NCBI RefSeq assembly: GCF_003952345.1
Contig: NZ_CP034433.1
Span: 2,852,001-2,916,000, forward strand
DNA length: 64,000 bases
Source: Iodobacter ciconiae
GTDB lineage: Bacteria; Pseudomonadota; Gammaproteobacteria; Burkholderiales; Chitinibacteraceae
Reading direction: 5' to 3'
This document shows, in pieces, positions 1 to 9,717 of this stretch (positions are counted from its first letter, which is position 1; each line of letters begins with the position of its first letter). The notes below the pieces were generated by a model. That model was given only the letters and a program-made list of their open reading frames with translations. It was not told the DNA's origin and searched no databases. The position numbers and the translations under genes are program-made.

Positions 1-2
1 AT

Positions 3-107
3 AACAACCGTAATCAATTCAATGCCATCATTCGTAAAGACGGTATTGAGGGCCTGATCAAACAATTATCCGATCGTAACAATGCTCAGCGTAATACAAA
101 CAAATGA
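3..107 (+). CDS. mlaC: MlaC, phospholipid-binding periplasmic protein (C-terminal end only)
   Basis: Only the last 34 codons are in the window; the reading frame enters from the left edge and stops with TGA. The visible tail (NQFNAIIRKDGIEGLIKQL) has the typical end of MlaC/Ttg2D proteins, the periplasmic carriers that shuttle phospholipid between the outer-membrane MlaA complex and the inner-membrane MlaFEDB transporter. The stop overlaps the start of mlaB by four bases (ATGA), so the two are translationally coupled. The assignment rests on this short tail plus the mlaB and ibaG-murA context. Confidence 0.75.
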   Translation, partial: NNRNQFNAIIRKDGIEGLIKQLSDRNNAQRNTNK

Positions 108-379
108 AAATCTTTCAACCTAACGGCACACTCACGCTTGAATCCGCAAGCCGCCAGCTCGCCACATTGCCCAGCATAGGGCAGGGCGAGCAACTAAATG
201 TAGACCTAAGCCAAATCACAACGGCAGACTCCAGTGCAGTTGCGCTGCTTTTGCACTGGATGCGCAGTGCTCAAAAGCAAGGTGGCGAGCTGCAATTTTT
301 CGGTGTTCCTGAAGGGCTCACCGGTTTAATTCACCTCTACGAAGTAGATGCGCTTTTGCCTCTGAGTAACAGAATATAA
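104..379 (+). CDS. mlaB: MlaB, STAS-domain subunit of the Mla phospholipid transporter
   Basis: 91 residues forming a single STAS domain, the usual size for MlaB. The family's Asp-Ser/Thr-Ser/Ala loop is seen as ADSSAVALLL at residues 41-50. MlaB binds the MlaF ATPase in the cytoplasm and is needed for assembly and activity of the MlaFEDB lipid transporter, which helps keep phospholipid out of the outer leaflet of the outer membrane. It overlaps mlaC by four bases and sits upstream of ibaG and murA as in Escherichia coli, although here mlaA and an ABC exporter lie between. Confidence 0.88.
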   Translation: MKIFQPNGTLTLESASRQLATLPSIGQGEQLNVDLSQITTADSSAVALLLHWMRSAQKQGGELQFFGVPEGLTGLIHLYEVDALLPLSNRI

Positions 380-478
380 AATTTCCGCCCTGATCCGGCT
401 TGGCGGCACTCTATAAACCAGCACCAAGCTGCAAATCAGCTTAGAATACCGACCTTGCCCACTTATTTACCAACTCAC

Positions 479-1285
479 ATGCGCCGTCTTCTTCCTTTTT
501 TTGCCCTACTGCTCGGCGCATGTGCGACGCCACAGAATAATTACGACCCAATCGAGCCCGTTAATCGCGGCATTTATGCATTCAATAATGCGATTGATAA
601 AGCCGTAGTAAAACCAGCCGCCCAAGCACACGAAAAATACTCCCCTGGCCCGGTTAAGCAGGGAGCAGGTAATTTCTTTGGCAATATTGATGATTTCTTT
701 GCCTCGTTTGGAGCCCTGTTACAGGGCAAGGGCAGCGAAGCCAGCCATAGTATGGGGCGGGTGCTGGTCAATACCACGCTGGGCATGTTTGGTTTAGTCG
801 ACTGGGCCAGTGATATGGGCCTTAAAAAAAGCGACGAAGATATCGGACAAGCCCTGGGCAGCTGGGGAGTGGGCTCCGGTCCTTATTTAATGCTTCCTTT
901 CCGTGGCCCGACCACGCTGCGCGACAGCAGTGATCTGGCTGTGCGCTTTTTTGCCGACCCCTTAGATATCTGGGATGGCACGCAAGACCTGAGCACCCAA
1001 GTGATTCGCTACAGTGCATGGGGTATTGAACAACGCCGCCAGTTATTACCGCTTGAGCAGTTGATCAGTACCCAGGCCGATCCTTATGCCTATATCCGCG
1101 ACGCCTATCTGCAACGCAGATATTTCAAAGTATGGGATAATAATCCGCCTAAACCTTTGCAATTGGGGCCGACAGACGAAGAGCTGGATGCAATGGATGC
1201 TGCTGAAGAACTACAAACAAAAACATCTGCCGCAAGTGCTCCTGCAAGCCTGCCCGCCAGTGGCGTGGCTGAGGTTGCACCTTGA
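479..1285 (+). CDS. mlaA: MlaA (VacJ) outer-membrane phospholipid-removal lipoprotein
   Basis: 268 residues. The N-terminus is a lipoprotein signal peptide ending in the lipobox LLGAC, so the mature protein starts at a lipidated Cys. The body has the VacJ/MlaA pattern: DPIEPVNRGIYAFN near the N-terminus, then NFFGNIDD and the GVGSGPYLMLPFRGPTTLRD block. MlaA sits in the outer membrane with a porin and removes mislocalised phospholipid, passing it to MlaC. An in-frame TTG at 455 is possible, but ATG 479 puts the signal peptide at the usual place. The last about 25 residues are Ala/Ser-rich and low complexity. Its linkage to mlaB-mlaC makes one operon for the outer- and inner-membrane arms of the pathway. 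Confidence 0.92.
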   Translation: MRRLLPFFALLLGACATPQNNYDPIEPVNRGIYAFNNAIDKAVVKPAAQAHEKYSPGPVKQGAGNFFGNIDDFFASFGALLQGKGSEASHSMGRVLVNTTLGMFGLVDWASDMGLKKSDEDIGQALGSWGVGSGPYLMLPFRGPTTLRDSSDLAVRFFADPLDIWDGTQDLSTQVIRYSAWGIEQRRQLLPLEQLISTQADPYAYIRDAYLQRRYFKVWDNNPPKPLQLGPTDEELDAMDAAEELQTKTSAASAPASLPASGVAEVAP

Positions 1286-2178
1286 GCGCAATTGTTTTTG
1301 ATTCCGTCGCCAAACAGTTTGGCGATTTCCACGCCCTGAAAGGTGTGAGCTTTACCATCGAGCAGGGTGATTTTTTTGCCCTGCTCGGTCCCAATGGTGC
1401 GGGCAAAACCACACTAATTTCCGCTCTGGCTGGCTTATCGCGCCCCACGAGCGGGCGGATTGAAGTGATGGGCTTTGATGTCCAGAAAAACTACCGTGAA
1501 GCTCGCCGCGCAGTAGGCATCGTACCGCAGGAGCTGGTATTCGATCCCTTTTTTACCGTACGTGAAACACTGACATTTCAATCAGGCTATTTTGGTCTGC
1601 GCAATAATGGCGACTGGATCGACGAGATCCTTGCCAATCTGGGCCTTACCGATAAAGCCGACACCAATATGCGGGCTCTGTCCGGAGGGATGAAACGCCG
1701 GGTAATGGTAGCCCAAGCCCTGGTGCACCGCCCCCCTGTCATTGTGCTGGATGAACCCACTGCCGGTGTGGATGTTGAGCTGCGTAAAACACTGTGGGAT
1801 TTTATCCGCCGCCTCAATAATGACGGCCACACCATTGTGCTGACTACACATTATTTGGAAGAAGCCGAAACCCTGTGTAATCGCATCGCCATGCTAAAAA
1901 AAGGTGAGCTGATTTCACTGGAAAACAAAGACACGCTAATGAGCCGTGGTGCGGCACGCGAGCTCTTTATCAAGATCCAGCCTGCCCAACTCCCCGCATC
2001 ACTCGCGCCACTGCTAATTTGTGAGCGCGACCATGGCTTTGAGCTCAAGCTGGCCGATTGCAAAGATCTGGAAGCCATTCTGACCGAGCTAAGAAACAAC
2101 TCGGTACAACTGCGTGATATCGAAGTGGGCAAAGCCGATCTGGAAACTATTTTTGTCGATATGATGTCTGCCAGCTAG
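1282..2178 (+). CDS. ABC-2 type exporter, ATP-binding subunit (YadG/NodI-like)
   Basis: 298 residues with a full ABC ATPase: Walker A GPNGAGKT at about 36-43, signature LSGGMKRRV, Walker B VIVLDEPT and the switch His in VLTTHYLEE. The start is TTG, overlapping the mlaA stop by four bases (TTGA), which is why no ATG is seen; the first residues MSAIVFDSVAKQFG align with normal family N-termini. It pairs with the membrane subunit 54 bases downstream. Family members (YadGH, NodIJ, drug and polysaccharide exporters) export small molecules, lipids or glycans; the substrate cannot be read from sequence. Its coupling to mlaA is suggestive of an envelope role but is not proof. Confidence 0.88.
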   Translation: MSAIVFDSVAKQFGDFHALKGVSFTIEQGDFFALLGPNGAGKTTLISALAGLSRPTSGRIEVMGFDVQKNYREARRAVGIVPQELVFDPFFTVRETLTFQSGYFGLRNNGDWIDEILANLGLTDKADTNMRALSGGMKRRVMVAQALVHRPPVIVLDEPTAGVDVELRKTLWDFIRRLNNDGHTIVLTTHYLEEAETLCNRIAMLKKGELISLENKDTLMSRGAARELFIKIQPAQLPASLAPLLICERDHGFELKLADCKDLEAILTELRNNSVQLRDIEVGKADLETIFVDMMSAS

Positions 2179-2232
2179 GCAGTCAGCGCCATCACGACAC
2201 GGCTCACCCACCATTTGCAATAAGAAGGCACT

Positions 2233-2988
2233 ATGCAAGGTTTTTACACGCTGTTTTACAAAGAAGTACTGCGCTTTTGGAAAGTGGCTTTTCAAACCGT
2301 AGCCGCTCCCGTACTCACCGCGCTAATGTACTTACTCATTTTTGCCCACGTACTCGACAGCCATATTCAACCTTATCCGGGCGTGCAATACACGGCGTTT
2401 CTGATTCCGGGTTTGGTAATGATGTCGGTGCTACAAAACAGCTTTGCCAATTCTTCATCCAGCCTGATCCAATCCAAAGTCACCGGCAGCCTGATTTTTG
2501 CCCTGCTGCCCCCCCTGTCGCATCTGGAGTTTTTCCTCGCCTATATGCTGGCCGCCATGGTACGAGGCCTTGTCGTAGGCACAGGTGTGCTGCTGATGAC
2601 CATATGGTTTAACTTACCAGCTTTTGCCCATCCCCTGTGGATTCTGGTCTTTGCGCTGACAAGTTCAGCCATGATGGCAGCACTGGGTATACTGGCGGGA
2701 ATCTGGGCAGAAAAATACGATCAGCTGGCCGCATTTCAAAACTTTCTAATTATGCCGCTCACGTTTTTATCGGGTGTGTTCTACTCCATTCACAGCCTTC
2801 CCGCGTTCTGGCAGGGCGTATCGAGCTGGAACCCTATTTTTTATATGATTGACGGTTTTCGCTATGGCTTCTTTGGCGTAAGCGATGTCTCTCCCTGGCA
2901 TGCTTTTGCCGTTGCAGCACTTTCTTTACTTATTATTGGCAGTGCCGCCTACACATTGATTAAATCCGGTTACAAATTAAGGCAATAA
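2233..2988 (+). CDS. ABC-2 type exporter, membrane subunit (YadH/NodJ-like)
   Basis: 251 residues with about six predicted membrane segments, matching the ABC-2 permease family. Typical features include the early YTAFLIPGLVMM segment and the late PLTFLSGVFYSIHSLP stretch, the conserved 'P..f.sG.f.....lP' motif of ABC-2 permeases. It follows its ATPase by 54 bases and precedes ibaG by five, so the whole mlaB to murA run looks cotranscribed. It would form the inner-membrane channel of a homodimeric exporter. Substrate unknown. Confidence 0.87.
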   Translation: MQGFYTLFYKEVLRFWKVAFQTVAAPVLTALMYLLIFAHVLDSHIQPYPGVQYTAFLIPGLVMMSVLQNSFANSSSSLIQSKVTGSLIFALLPPLSHLEFFLAYMLAAMVRGLVVGTGVLLMTIWFNLPAFAHPLWILVFALTSSAMMAALGILAGIWAEKYDQLAAFQNFLIMPLTFLSGVFYSIHSLPAFWQGVSSWNPIFYMIDGFRYGFFGVSDVSPWHAFAVAALSLLIIGSAAYTLIKSGYKLRQ

Positions 2989-2993
2989 AATCC

Positions 2994-3236
2994 ATGACTC
3001 CCGAATCAGTACAAGCCTTACTTACCGAGCGCCTGAGTGCAACAGCAGTTGAAGTGACAGGTGATGGCCATCATTTTTATGCGCGTATCGCATCCCCGCG
3101 CTTTGAGGGGCTGGGCCTTTTAGCACGCCACCGTTTAGTCAAAGACTCGGTTAAACCGGAGATTGATTCAGGTAAACTACACGCCCTGTCGCTGGAAAAA
3201 ACACTGACTCCGGCCGAATGGGCTGAGCGTGCCTGA
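2994..3236 (+). CDS. ibaG: IbaG, BolA-family protein
   Basis: 80 residues, a single BolA domain. The family core is seen as VEVTGDGHHFYARIASPRFEGLGLLARHR, with the HH pair and the short LARHR motif before the C-terminal helix (HALSLEKTLTPAEW). BolA/IbaG proteins bind monothiol glutaredoxins and a shared [2Fe-2S] cluster. In E. coli ibaG (yrbA) lies directly between mlaB and murA, and the same neighbour (murA) is kept here, which favours IbaG over BolA itself. Confidence 0.9.
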   Translation: MTPESVQALLTERLSATAVEVTGDGHHFYARIASPRFEGLGLLARHRLVKDSVKPEIDSGKLHALSLEKTLTPAEWAERA

Positions 3237-4680
<1,444 letters not shown>

Positions 4681-4693
4681 GCCTTGACCTGCT

Positions 4694-4753
4694 TATGAGT
4701 TTATAGAACGCAAATTACCGGCTGTTGGCGCGCAAATTGAGCGGATTTCCTAA
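4694..4753 (+). pseudogene. Duplicated murA 3' end (remnant)
   Basis: Fourteen bases after the murA stop, a stretch reads [19 protein letters not shown] then TAA. The real murA ends [19 protein letters not shown] then TAA: 16 of 19 codons give the same residue, with several silent changes. There is no start codon or upstream body, so this is a non-coding remnant of a second murA tail, left by a tandem duplication or by recombination with a related murA. It abuts the first copy of the dispersed repeat. Confidence 0.85.
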
Positions 4754-4757
4754 ATAG

Positions 4758-5015
4758 CCACACTCTTGGCACTGGGCTTAAATCTCCCCTTGAAACACGC
4801 CGGAGTGAGGAACAAGCGGGGCGGGGTTTCGGCAAGGGAGCGAGGAACGAGCCAATCCCGCCCGCCGCCGACTCGATTGTCCGCAGCGCAGGAGCCTTCG
4901 TGTTTCGTGGGGTCGCCTTCTTTTGGTTCTTTTCTTGGCGAAGCAAGAAAAGAACGCCCCTGCGGGGGCACCCTCTCCAAAATCAGCGTGCCGAAGGCAC
5001 TAAAAAGATCTTTTT
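4758..5015 (+). repeat. Dispersed approximately 250-bp repeat, copy 1
   Basis: Shares a common order of blocks with copies near 10830 and 15003: a start like ggcttaaatc-cccttgaaacacgc, a purine-rich middle, ccttcgtgtttcgtggggtcgcc, a hairpin, and an end like gtgccgaaggcacta. The hairpin here has 9-bp arms TCTTTTCTT / AAGAAAAGA around GGCGAAGC. Open frames through it on both strands are not convincing genes. It separates murA and its remnant from the DUF4870 gene. Confidence 0.8.
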
Positions 5016-5033
5016 GACTTTAATTAGTGCGTA

Positions 5034-5052
5034 TAGGGTAGAACCTACCCTA
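5034..5052. other. Inverted repeat before the DUF4870 gene
   Basis: Perfect 8-bp arms TAGGGTAG / CTACCCTA with a 3-base loop, ending 30 bases before the next start codon and with no T-run. It could be an operator or an mRNA hairpin; sequence alone does not decide. Confidence 0.4.
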
Positions 5053-5082
5053 CATAACACAGCTCATTTTCTAGGCATAACC

Positions 5083-5487
5083 ATGTTCATCTTCAATCCA
5101 AAACCTGCGGCAGAAGAACAAGACGACAAGCCGCGCCCGCCTTCACAAAATGAAAAAGGCGCTGCCGCACTGGCACATCTGGCCGGTGTTTTCTGGCTGC
5201 CCATTTTACCAATGGCCGTGCTGGCACTGATGATTCCGCTTATCGTGCTGCAATTTGCCCGTGTGCATTCAGATTATGTAGAACAACACGCCATTAATGC
5301 CTGCAATTTTCAGCTGCTGATGGGTTGCCTGTATGCCCTTGCAATGCTGGCTGGCTTTATCGTGCAAAGCCCGCTGCCACTTTGGTGGATCGCCATTGGC
5401 TCCGCTATTTTTGCTTTATGGGAAGGCGCAAAAGCCATCAACGGCTGGCCATCCAGATACCCTGTCAGCCTCAAAGTATTCAGGTAG
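5083..5487 (+). CDS. DUF4870 (Tic20-like) small membrane protein
   Basis: 134 residues from ATG 5083. A charged, Pro-rich N-terminus (about 1-27) is followed by the DUF4870 pattern: AALAHLAGVFWLPILPMAVLAL, then HSDYVEQHAINACNFQ and two further hydrophobic segments. Three to four membrane spans are expected. The frame continues open upstream through the dispersed repeat, but that part is low complexity and repeat-derived, so the ATG where the family pattern begins to make sense was chosen. Function of the family is unknown. Confidence 0.8.
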   Translation: MFIFNPKPAAEEQDDKPRPPSQNEKGAAALAHLAGVFWLPILPMAVLALMIPLIVLQFARVHSDYVEQHAINACNFQLLMGCLYALAMLAGFIVQSPLPLWWIAIGSAIFALWEGAKAINGWPSRYPVSLKVFR

Positions 5488-5650
5488 TTAACAGGCAGCT
5501 CCCATAAATGGCTATCCGGGCACCAGAATACCAGCTGGCGTGATGCACTTGCAAAAACGTGTAGTATTAGCAGCCTGCTCCTTCTGATCTTCAGATTTTA
5601 TCGGATCACAGCTGTGCAGCTGCACTATTTCAATCTACCGGACCGTATTT

Positions 5651-6298
5651 ATGATCACCATCGCGCTATCCAAAGGCCGCATCTTCGAAGAAACACTACC
5701 CCTGCTGGCTGCCGCAGGCATTGTGCCTTCTGAAGCACCAGAATCCAGCCGCAAGCTGATTATTGGCACTAATCTGGAAAACGTCAGACTGATTATTGTG
5801 CGCGCCACCGATGTGCCCACCTATGTGCAATATGGCGCGGCCGATCTGGGTATTGCCGGTAAAGATGTACTGCTGGAACACGGCGGAGCGGGTCTTTATC
5901 TGCCACTCGATTTAGACATCGCCAAATGCCGCCTGATGGTGGCCGTACAAAATGGCTTTGATTACGAAGGCGCAGTAAAGCAAGGTGCCCGTCTGCGCAT
6001 CGCCACCAAATACACCGAATGCGCACGCGAACACTTTGCCAGCAAAGGCGTACACGTCGATTTAATCAAGCTCTACGGCTCTATGGAGCTAGCCCCGCTG
6101 GTTGGCCTTGCCGATGCCATTGTCGATCTGGTTTCAACCGGCAGCACACTCAAAGCCAATAATCTGGTAGCCGTAGAAGACATCCGTGAAATCAGCTCGC
6201 GCTTAGTAGTCAACCAAGCTGCGCTGAAACTTAAACACAGCCAGCTCCAGCCGATTATTGATGCGTTTGCAGCTACCGTGGCAGCACGGCAGGTCTGA
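5651..6298 (+). CDS. hisG: HisG, ATP phosphoribosyltransferase (short form)
   Basis: 215 residues, the short HisG form that lacks the C-terminal ACT-like regulatory domain. It catalyses the first step of histidine synthesis (ATP + PRPP to phosphoribosyl-ATP). Typical short-form motifs are present: [18 protein letters not shown] at the start, [21 protein letters not shown] and [15 protein letters not shown]. Short HisG enzymes need HisZ to form a hetero-octamer; hisZ is not in this window. In relatives hisD follows directly; here hisD is 7.3 kb away. Confidence 0.96.
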   Translation: MITIALSKGRIFEETLPLLAAAGIVPSEAPESSRKLIIGTNLENVRLIIVRATDVPTYVQYGAADLGIAGKDVLLEHGGAGLYLPLDLDIAKCRLMVAVQNGFDYEGAVKQGARLRIATKYTECAREHFASKGVHVDLIKLYGSMELAPLVGLADAIVDLVSTGSTLKANNLVAVEDIREISSRLVVNQAALKLKHSQLQPIIDAFAATVAARQV

Positions 6299-6305
6299 CC
6301 AGCCG

Positions 6306-6812
6306 ATGACTAAAAAACCCCACTGGCGGCGCATTACCCTTTATGCGCTGCTGCTGATGTTTCTCTGGCCGTGGCTGTTAAAACTTGATCTGCTGAATAA
6401 AAGCGGCATTGCATTGCAGATTTTTATTGCAGCCATTTACCTTAATTACCTGTCATTTGTATTTAGCATTGCCCAGGGCCAGCGCCTCAGCAAAGGCATA
6501 TCCCCCGCAGGTGCGGTATGCCTGTTTTTATTTAGCAATATGCTATTAATTTTTATGTTTGCTGTGGGCTGGCAAAGATTCGCCCTCTTCGGCCCCGGCG
6601 GCAGCTGCCTGCCCGAGCCGGGTTTTCTGGACTCACTGTATTTTTCAACTACCACCTTTGCCACCGTGGGCTTCGGGGATTTTATTCCTTGTAATCGCTC
6701 CGGCAAAATACTGCTTATGGCCGAATCGCTGATAGGCTCAACCCATTTTGGTATTTTCATCACCCTGATTTTCAGCCGCGTGATTTACCCTCCTCAGGCA
6801 GAGTCACAATAA
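6306..6812 (+). CDS. Putative potassium channel subunit (ion channel 2-TM type)
   Basis: 168 residues. Membrane segments are predicted at about 11-28, 36-55, 69-90 and 134-160, with a re-entrant pore loop before the last. The K+ selectivity filter TVGFGD is at residues 120-125, preceded by the usual pore helix LYFSTTTFA. No cytoplasmic RCK or nucleotide-binding domain is present. ATG 6306 begins seven bases after the hisG stop; an upstream in-frame extension would lie inside hisG and is rejected. It may be cotranscribed with hisG but has no known tie to histidine synthesis, and it looks like part of the block inserted between hisG and hisD. Confidence 0.8.
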   Translation: MTKKPHWRRITLYALLLMFLWPWLLKLDLLNKSGIALQIFIAAIYLNYLSFVFSIAQGQRLSKGISPAGAVCLFLFSNMLLIFMFAVGWQRFALFGPGGSCLPEPGFLDSLYFSTTTFATVGFGDFIPCNRSGKILLMAESLIGSTHFGIFITLIFSRVIYPPQAESQ

Positions 6813-7102
6813 ATAGATTGAGTTTATTTAATATATTTAACCCACTGTTTAATGATATTAATAATCTAATTCTCCGATTAAATCTCTTATTAAATAATTT
6901 CTGTGTTGATGAATTGATTAAAAGCCGGACTTAATTTTTTAATGTGCAGTGCGAATAAAACCCGATCCTGTAACTTAAGCAAAACACAAAAGCATTATGT
7001 TTTTCGTAAGAGCAGCTTTAGCCACGAAAGCACTGCTTTTAAAACATTCGCAGCTTATGCTGTGCCCCTATGATACCGATCCCTAGGTTGATAGGATTGC
7101 CC
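6813..7102. other. AT-rich intergenic region between convergent genes
   Basis: About 290 bases between the channel gene and the response regulator, which point towards each other. No gene is seen. Bases about 6930-6965 (acttaattttttaatgtg then cagtgcgaataaa) resemble the sequence just after dispersed-repeat copy 2 (near 11090-11120), so this may be a decayed repeat edge. Confidence 0.4.
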
Positions 7103-7696
7103 CTAAGCCCCCTTCAACAACTGCGATAAATCCAGCGCAGAGCGCACGCCCATTTTGGCAAAGACATTGGCGCGGTGGACTTCTACCGTGCGAATGGCGA
7201 TTTGCATTTCATCGGCGATTTGCTTATTAAGCTTGCCCTGTAAAATCCAATCCATCACCTCGCGCTCGCGCGGTGTAATCGAGGCGAGGCGTTTTTCTAA
7301 TAATTGCTGATTGCCACGCACAGACTGGCGGCCAATCGCAACCTCTAGTGCGTCATCAATCCGCTCAAGCAAACGTTTTTCACTACAAGGTTTTTCTAAG
7401 AAATCAAAAGCCCCCTGCCGGATCGCCTGTACCGCCATTGGGATATCACCATGGCCGGACAAAAACAATACGATCAGCTCGCTTCCTGACTCATAAAGCC
7501 GCTTAAATACCTCTGGCCCGCTCAGGCCGGGCATGCGCACATCAAGCAGCACCACACCCTCGCTGCTGGCATCAATAGCAGCTAAAAAAGCCTCCCCGCC
7601 TTCAAATGCATGCACGGTATAGCCATGTGAAAGCAATAAAAGGCCGAGCGAATCACGCACGGCAATATCATCATCAAGCAAATAAACTGTTTTCAT
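7103..7696 (-). CDS. dctR: DctR-like response regulator (FixJ/LuxR type)
   Basis: 197 residues: a receiver domain (about 1-120) and a LuxR-type helix-turn-helix (about 133-195). The acidic pocket DDD is at 8-10, the phospho-acceptor Asp at 52 (LLDVRMPGLSG), and Lys102 lies in FLEKPC. The DNA-binding part starts ITPREREVMDWILQGKLNKQ. Its stop-start overlaps the kinase gene by four bases. The kinase and the divergent TRAP gene dctP identify the pair as a DctS/DctR system activating C4-dicarboxylate (or similar organic acid) uptake. Confidence 0.9.
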   Translation of the reverse strand: MKTVYLLDDDIAVRDSLGLLLLSHGYTVHAFEGGEAFLAAIDASSEGVVLLDVRMPGLSGPEVFKRLYESGSELIVLFLSGHGDIPMAVQAIRQGAFDFLEKPCSEKRLLERIDDALEVAIGRQSVRGNQQLLEKRLASITPREREVMDWILQGKLNKQIADEMQIAIRTVEVHRANVFAKMGVRSALDLSQLLKGA

Positions 7697-9591
7697 CGAG
7701 GAAGACTCATATAAAAATAGGTGCCGCCCTGAGGGTGAGCTTCAAACCATAATTTGCCGTGATGCTGCTCTAAAATAGAACGGCAAATATTCAGCCCGAT
7801 CCCCATTCCCAGCGATTTTGTGGTGAAAAATGCGTCAAACAAGCGGCTGGCCACTTCAGGCGCAATACCCGAGCCCCGATCACAGACCGATAAATAAACC
7901 ATCGCATCGTCACAATAGGTAGCCAGCCATACATCACGGCGGCTTTGTGGCTGCTCGCCACTGGCATCCAGCGCATTTCGCAGCAGATTCAGCACCACTT
8001 GCCCAAGTAAAACTTCATCTGCCTCGATCAGGGGCAGTGTGCCAGCCAGATTAAAATGCAGGCGCACACCCTGGCTGCGTGCGCTGGCATCAATCAGCTC
8101 AAAAGCATTGCTGGCAATATGATTGATATCACAGGGCCCGCAATGCGGGGTGCGCTTTTGTACAAACTCGCGGATACGCTTTACCACGGCAGCGGCACGA
8201 TGCGCCTGCCCTGCAATCTTGCTAAGCGTCGAATCAAGCATTTCATGGTTATTCTGATTAGCAAACTGGCGGGCCGCGCTGGCGTAATTGCTCATTGCCA
8301 TCAGCGGCTGATTCAGCTCGTGCGCCAGTGTGGACGCCATTTCACCCATAGTGATCAGCTTGCCGGTGTGGCGGAGCATTTCTTCCTGCTCGCGCTCTCT
8401 GGCTTCGGCGGCTTTTAAGGCGGTGATATCCACCACCGAGCTCATCCAGCCGCGCTGCTTGCCGGTCGCATCGATCAGCGGCGTGGTGTAAACACGGGTG
8501 GCGACCAGATTGCCCCCCCTATGCCGCACCATCGATTCAAATCCATCGTGCGGTGCACGGCCGCTAAGCACGATCTCGTTTTGCGCCTGGTGCCCGGCGA
8601 TGTCTTCAGGATTCCAGTAGGGGTAAGGCGGCAGCGAGCCGATCAGCTCTTCGGCAGCATAACCCACCATGCCACAAAAAGCAGGGTTTACATAAACAAT
8701 ACGGCCATCCATATCACGGGCGCGCATCCCTACCGAAAGTGAATCTTCCATCGCGGTGCGAAAAGCATGCTCTTCCCTCAGTGCATTTTCTGCCAGCAAC
8801 CGCGCCTGCATCTGACGACGCAAACGCCACCAGCTAAACAGCACAATCAGTGCCAGTCCGATCACGCTGGCAGTCAGCAGCTTTTGCACAAGACCGGTTG
8901 GATGGCGGTAAGCCGTGATGCGCAACAGTAAGCCACTGCTGACTAAATCAAAAGGAAGCTGATAGCTGAGATTAGTATCATCTGCCTCGATTTTTGATTT
9001 ACTAGCTACTTCCCGGCCATCTGCATCAATCATGGCCAGCCGGTATTTGTAAGCAAACCACCAGGGAACCTGCTGCTGCAATAATTTTGGCAAGGCAATT
9101 GATGCCACCAGCTCCAAATCATGCTCGGCCAGAATCAGCGCAATCATCCCCTTGGGGTAAAGCGGCACGGTGTAACTAGGCCGCCCTATCCCCTGAGCCA
9201 GAGCAATAGCCTCCCGAGTTACATCTGCCGATAAACGCTGCCCATAGCTGAAACTCTGATTTTTGGTACGCAGCTGAATGCCAGTAATTGCAGCATTTGC
9301 ACCAATGATCAACCGTGCACGACCACGAAATTCGGCCTCGCTTAAGCTGCCATCGCGAGATTGCTCCAGCAGTGCCGCCAGACGCTCTTCGGATTGGCCC
9401 AGTACAAAGCGCAGATTCTGCTCTACCCACAGCACATCGTTAATCAGCACCAGCCGCGCTTCTTTGTGCTCGCCGTGGCGCAAATAGGCGAATAAACCCA
9501 GAACAGTTGCCACAAACAACACCAGGGCCAACCTTGGAAGAAACCATGGGTGAGCACTAAGGCGGCGTGAAAGAGTAGTAAGCAATTGCAT
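7693..9591 (-). CDS. dctS: DctS-like sensor histidine kinase
   Basis: 632 residues. Two membrane segments (about 17-37 and 237-257) flank a periplasmic sensor region. Then come a PAS domain (about 275-395), a HisKA phospho-acceptor helix with HELNQPLMAMSNYASA, and an ATPase domain with the N box (LLRNALDAS), G1 (DRGSGIAPE) and G2 (GMGIGLNICRSI) motifs. This arrangement is that of DctS kinases of TRAP systems. It is divergent from dctP, 126 bases apart, sharing an intergenic palindrome. It should phosphorylate DctR when the transported organic acid is present. Confidence 0.9.
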   Translation of the reverse strand: MQLLTTLSRRLSAHPWFLPRLALVLFVATVLGLFAYLRHGEHKEARLVLINDVLWVEQNLRFVLGQSEERLAALLEQSRDGSLSEAEFRGRARLIIGANAAITGIQLRTKNQSFSYGQRLSADVTREAIALAQGIGRPSYTVPLYPKGMIALILAEHDLELVASIALPKLLQQQVPWWFAYKYRLAMIDADGREVASKSKIEADDTNLSYQLPFDLVSSGLLLRITAYRHPTGLVQKLLTASVIGLALIVLFSWWRLRRQMQARLLAENALREEHAFRTAMEDSLSVGMRARDMDGRIVYVNPAFCGMVGYAAEELIGSLPPYPYWNPEDIAGHQAQNEIVLSGRAPHDGFESMVRHRGGNLVATRVYTTPLIDATGKQRGWMSSVVDITALKAAEAREREQEEMLRHTGKLITMGEMASTLAHELNQPLMAMSNYASAARQFANQNNHEMLDSTLSKIAGQAHRAAAVVKRIREFVQKRTPHCGPCDINHIASNAFELIDASARSQGVRLHFNLAGTLPLIEADEVLLGQVVLNLLRNALDASGEQPQSRRDVWLATYCDDAMVYLSVCDRGSGIAPEVASRLFDAFFTTKSLGMGIGLNICRSILEQHHGKLWFEAHPQGGTYFYMSLPR

Positions 9592-9623
9592 GAAGCAATG
9601 TTAGCACAGGGTAACCTTATGCT

Positions 9624-9643
9624 GACTGTGGTTTACCACAGTC
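9624..9643. promoter_or_regulatory. Palindrome in the dctS-dctP divergent region (putative DctR operator)
   Basis: Perfect inverted repeat GACTGTGGT-TT-ACCACAGTC, 9-bp arms with a 2-base centre, midway between the divergent starts of dctS (9591) and dctP (9718). Its symmetry and position fit a dimeric activator site, most simply DctR. Not a terminator: there is no T-run and no upstream gene end. Confidence 0.55.
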
Positions 9644-9717
9644 GTGACAACCACAATTGAATGCACATGCTTACTGGTCAACAATCATCCATACACTCAA
9701 CAGCTTTGGAGATTGTA

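Noticed and set aside
4701..5017. Proteins encoded inside dispersed repeat copy 1 (and similar frames in copies 2 and 3)
   Set aside because: Frames are not kept between copies, and the sequence is explained by a shared structured DNA repeat.
4900..5082. N-terminal extension of the DUF4870 protein through the dispersed repeat
   Set aside because: The added residues come from low-complexity repeat DNA; the family pattern starts after ATG 5083.
7791..8742. Plus- and minus-strand small frames inside the sensor kinase gene
   Set aside because: Shadows of dctS, which has a full domain set.
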